DNA from: Caulobacter sp. Root343
GTDB lineage: Bacteria; Pseudomonadota; Alphaproteobacteria; Caulobacterales; Caulobacteraceae
Assembly (NCBI RefSeq): GCF_001425745.1
Contig: NZ_LMDF01000006.1
Coordinates: 169,690-233,689 of the forward strand
Reading direction: 5' to 3'
Length of the DNA: 64,000 nt
Shown here: positions 63,398 to 64,000 of the stretch, piece by piece
How positions within the stretch are numbered: position 1 is the stretch's first letter
Layout: each line of letters begins with the position of its first letter
The notes under the pieces: model-generated
What the model was told of the DNA's origin: nothing
Databases searched by the model: none
Seen by the model: the letters and a program-made list of their open reading frames with translations, nothing else
Position numbers and translations under genes: made by a program

Positions 63398-63754
63398 CTA
63401 CCGCCGCCCCATCTTCGCCAGCGCCGCCCGCATCGCCGCCGCCTGGGCCGCTGGGGGCTTGGCCCCGGCCGGCTCAGGGGGCGCGGCGTCGGCGGCGTCC
63501 ATGCGGTCGAAGGCCTCGCGCAACGCGGCGGGCGCGAGGCGGGGCTTTTCGTTGCGGCGTGGGGGAACCAGGGCGGCGATCCGGCGGGCTTCGGCCGCCA
63601 GCTGGCCGGCCAGCCGGGCCTTGTCGCGAACCTTGGCGATGACGGCCGGGTCGTCGCTCTTCTCGGCCAAGGCCCAGGCGGCGTCGATCGCGTCCATCAG
63701 CTTGCGCTGCAGGACTTCGCACCAGGTGGAGACGGGGGTGTGGGTGTCGCTCAT
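63398..63754 (-). CDS. Hypothetical Ala-rich helical protein
   Basis: 118 aa, soluble, helical and rich in Ala/Arg (CEVLQRKLMDAIDAAWALAEKSDDPAVIAKVRDKARLAGQLAAEARRIAAL, then a Pro-rich linker and QAAAMRAALAKMGRR). No family recognised. The start ATG 63754 is the first in a coding-like part of the frame; the longer frame extends into repeat F copy 2 and is not credible. No strong ribosome site is visible. Confidence 0.6.
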   Translation of the reverse strand: MSDTHTPVSTWCEVLQRKLMDAIDAAWALAEKSDDPAVIAKVRDKARLAGQLAAEARRIAALVPPRRNEKPRLAPAALREAFDRMDAADAAPPEPAGAKPPAAQAAAMRAALAKMGRR

Positions 63755-63870
63755 GGAGATAGAGCATGAGGCCGCCGGAAGGGCCGGGGATAAGAAACGT
63801 GCGTTTTCCTGTAACGGCCTGTCGAAGAACGGAAACGTTGGTTTTTTAGCGGGGATAAGCACGGGAGTTT

Positions 63871-64000
63871 CCCTCTCCTCCCCCTCTGGGGGAGGGGGAC
63901 CGGCGAACGCCGGTGGAGGGGCCCTGTGAGGTGGCGAGTTCACGACCGCTTCGCGGACCCCCTCCGTCTCCGTGCGTATCCGCACGGATCCACCTCCCCC
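63871..64000. repeat. Palindromic repeat family F, copy 2 (cut by window end)
   Basis: Begins CCCTCTCCTCCCCCTCTGGG and repeats the order of copy 1 (CCGGCGAACGCCGG, GGAGGGGCCCTGTG, CCCCCTCCGTCTC, GATCCACCTCCCCC); the right arm continues beyond 64000. Confidence 0.85.

Overview
This window looks like chromosomal DNA of a Caulobacter-type alphaproteobacterium. It is GC-rich, has many GTG and TTG starts and mostly tightly packed genes, and carries an RsaA-like S-layer-family protein with no Sec signal peptide. I saw no rRNA, tRNA, CRISPR array, insertion sequence, integrase or phage gene.

Layout. The left end (1-5.6 kb) holds the 5' part of secA (minus), a parvulin-type lipoprotein foldase, argJ and small accessory genes. 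From 5.6 to 13.5 kb come two small secreted proteins, a two-gene ABC exporter, a four-PAS HWE histidine kinase and a DEAD-box RNA helicase (rhlE-like) whose start codon sits in the loop of a leader hairpin. At 13.6-15.6 kb lie a VOC protein, a two-gene unit resembling the Tse2 toxin/Tsi2 immunity pair, mutT and a very small Flp-type pilin. From 15.7 to 29.3 kb there is a housekeeping block: methyltransferase, comF, grxC, nitrilase-family hydrolase, DUF1178, ubiG, lysC and ptsP, with accessory genes inserted (glycine-zipper envelope proteins, AraC regulator, EamA transporter). rodZ-ispG follows (29.4-31.8 kb), then accessory enzymes, an SMR/azoreductase/LysR locus, an RluF-like pseudouridine synthase and prfA. 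The 37-45 kb stretch is mainly accessory (DUF1993, LysE exporter with divergent MocR regulator, GNAT, YihY, MOSC). prmC, DUF4167 and, after a sensory interlude, M48 peptidase and clpB (heat-shock-type promoter) complete the backbone. The right end (54.6-64 kb) has an alpha/beta hydrolase, a TetR/SDR divergent pair, an ArsR-SRPBCC-GFA operon with two tandem operators, the RsaA-like protein and a membrane histidine kinase.

How the genes work together. Translation and protein quality control are represented by prfA (RF1) with prmC, its methyltransferase, and by rluF-like, rhlE, secA, the PPIase and clpB. Amino-acid and isoprenoid supply comes from argJ, lysC and ispG; ubiG makes quinone. Several small regulator/effector units are self-contained: MocR/LysE, LysR/azoreductase-SMR, TetR/SDR, ArsR/SRPBCC-GFA.

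A striking non-coding feature is the density of palindromic intergenic repeats. At least seven families are present with more than 20 copies, about one every 3 kb. They include a four-copy family of nested palindromes whose stems co-vary, and one repeat lying inside another. The items most worth following up are the Tse2/Tsi2-like pair without a visible type VI system, the RsaA-like protein beside a sensor kinase, the rhlE start-codon hairpin, the co-varying repeat family, and two genes that appear to lack any ATG, GTG or TTG start.
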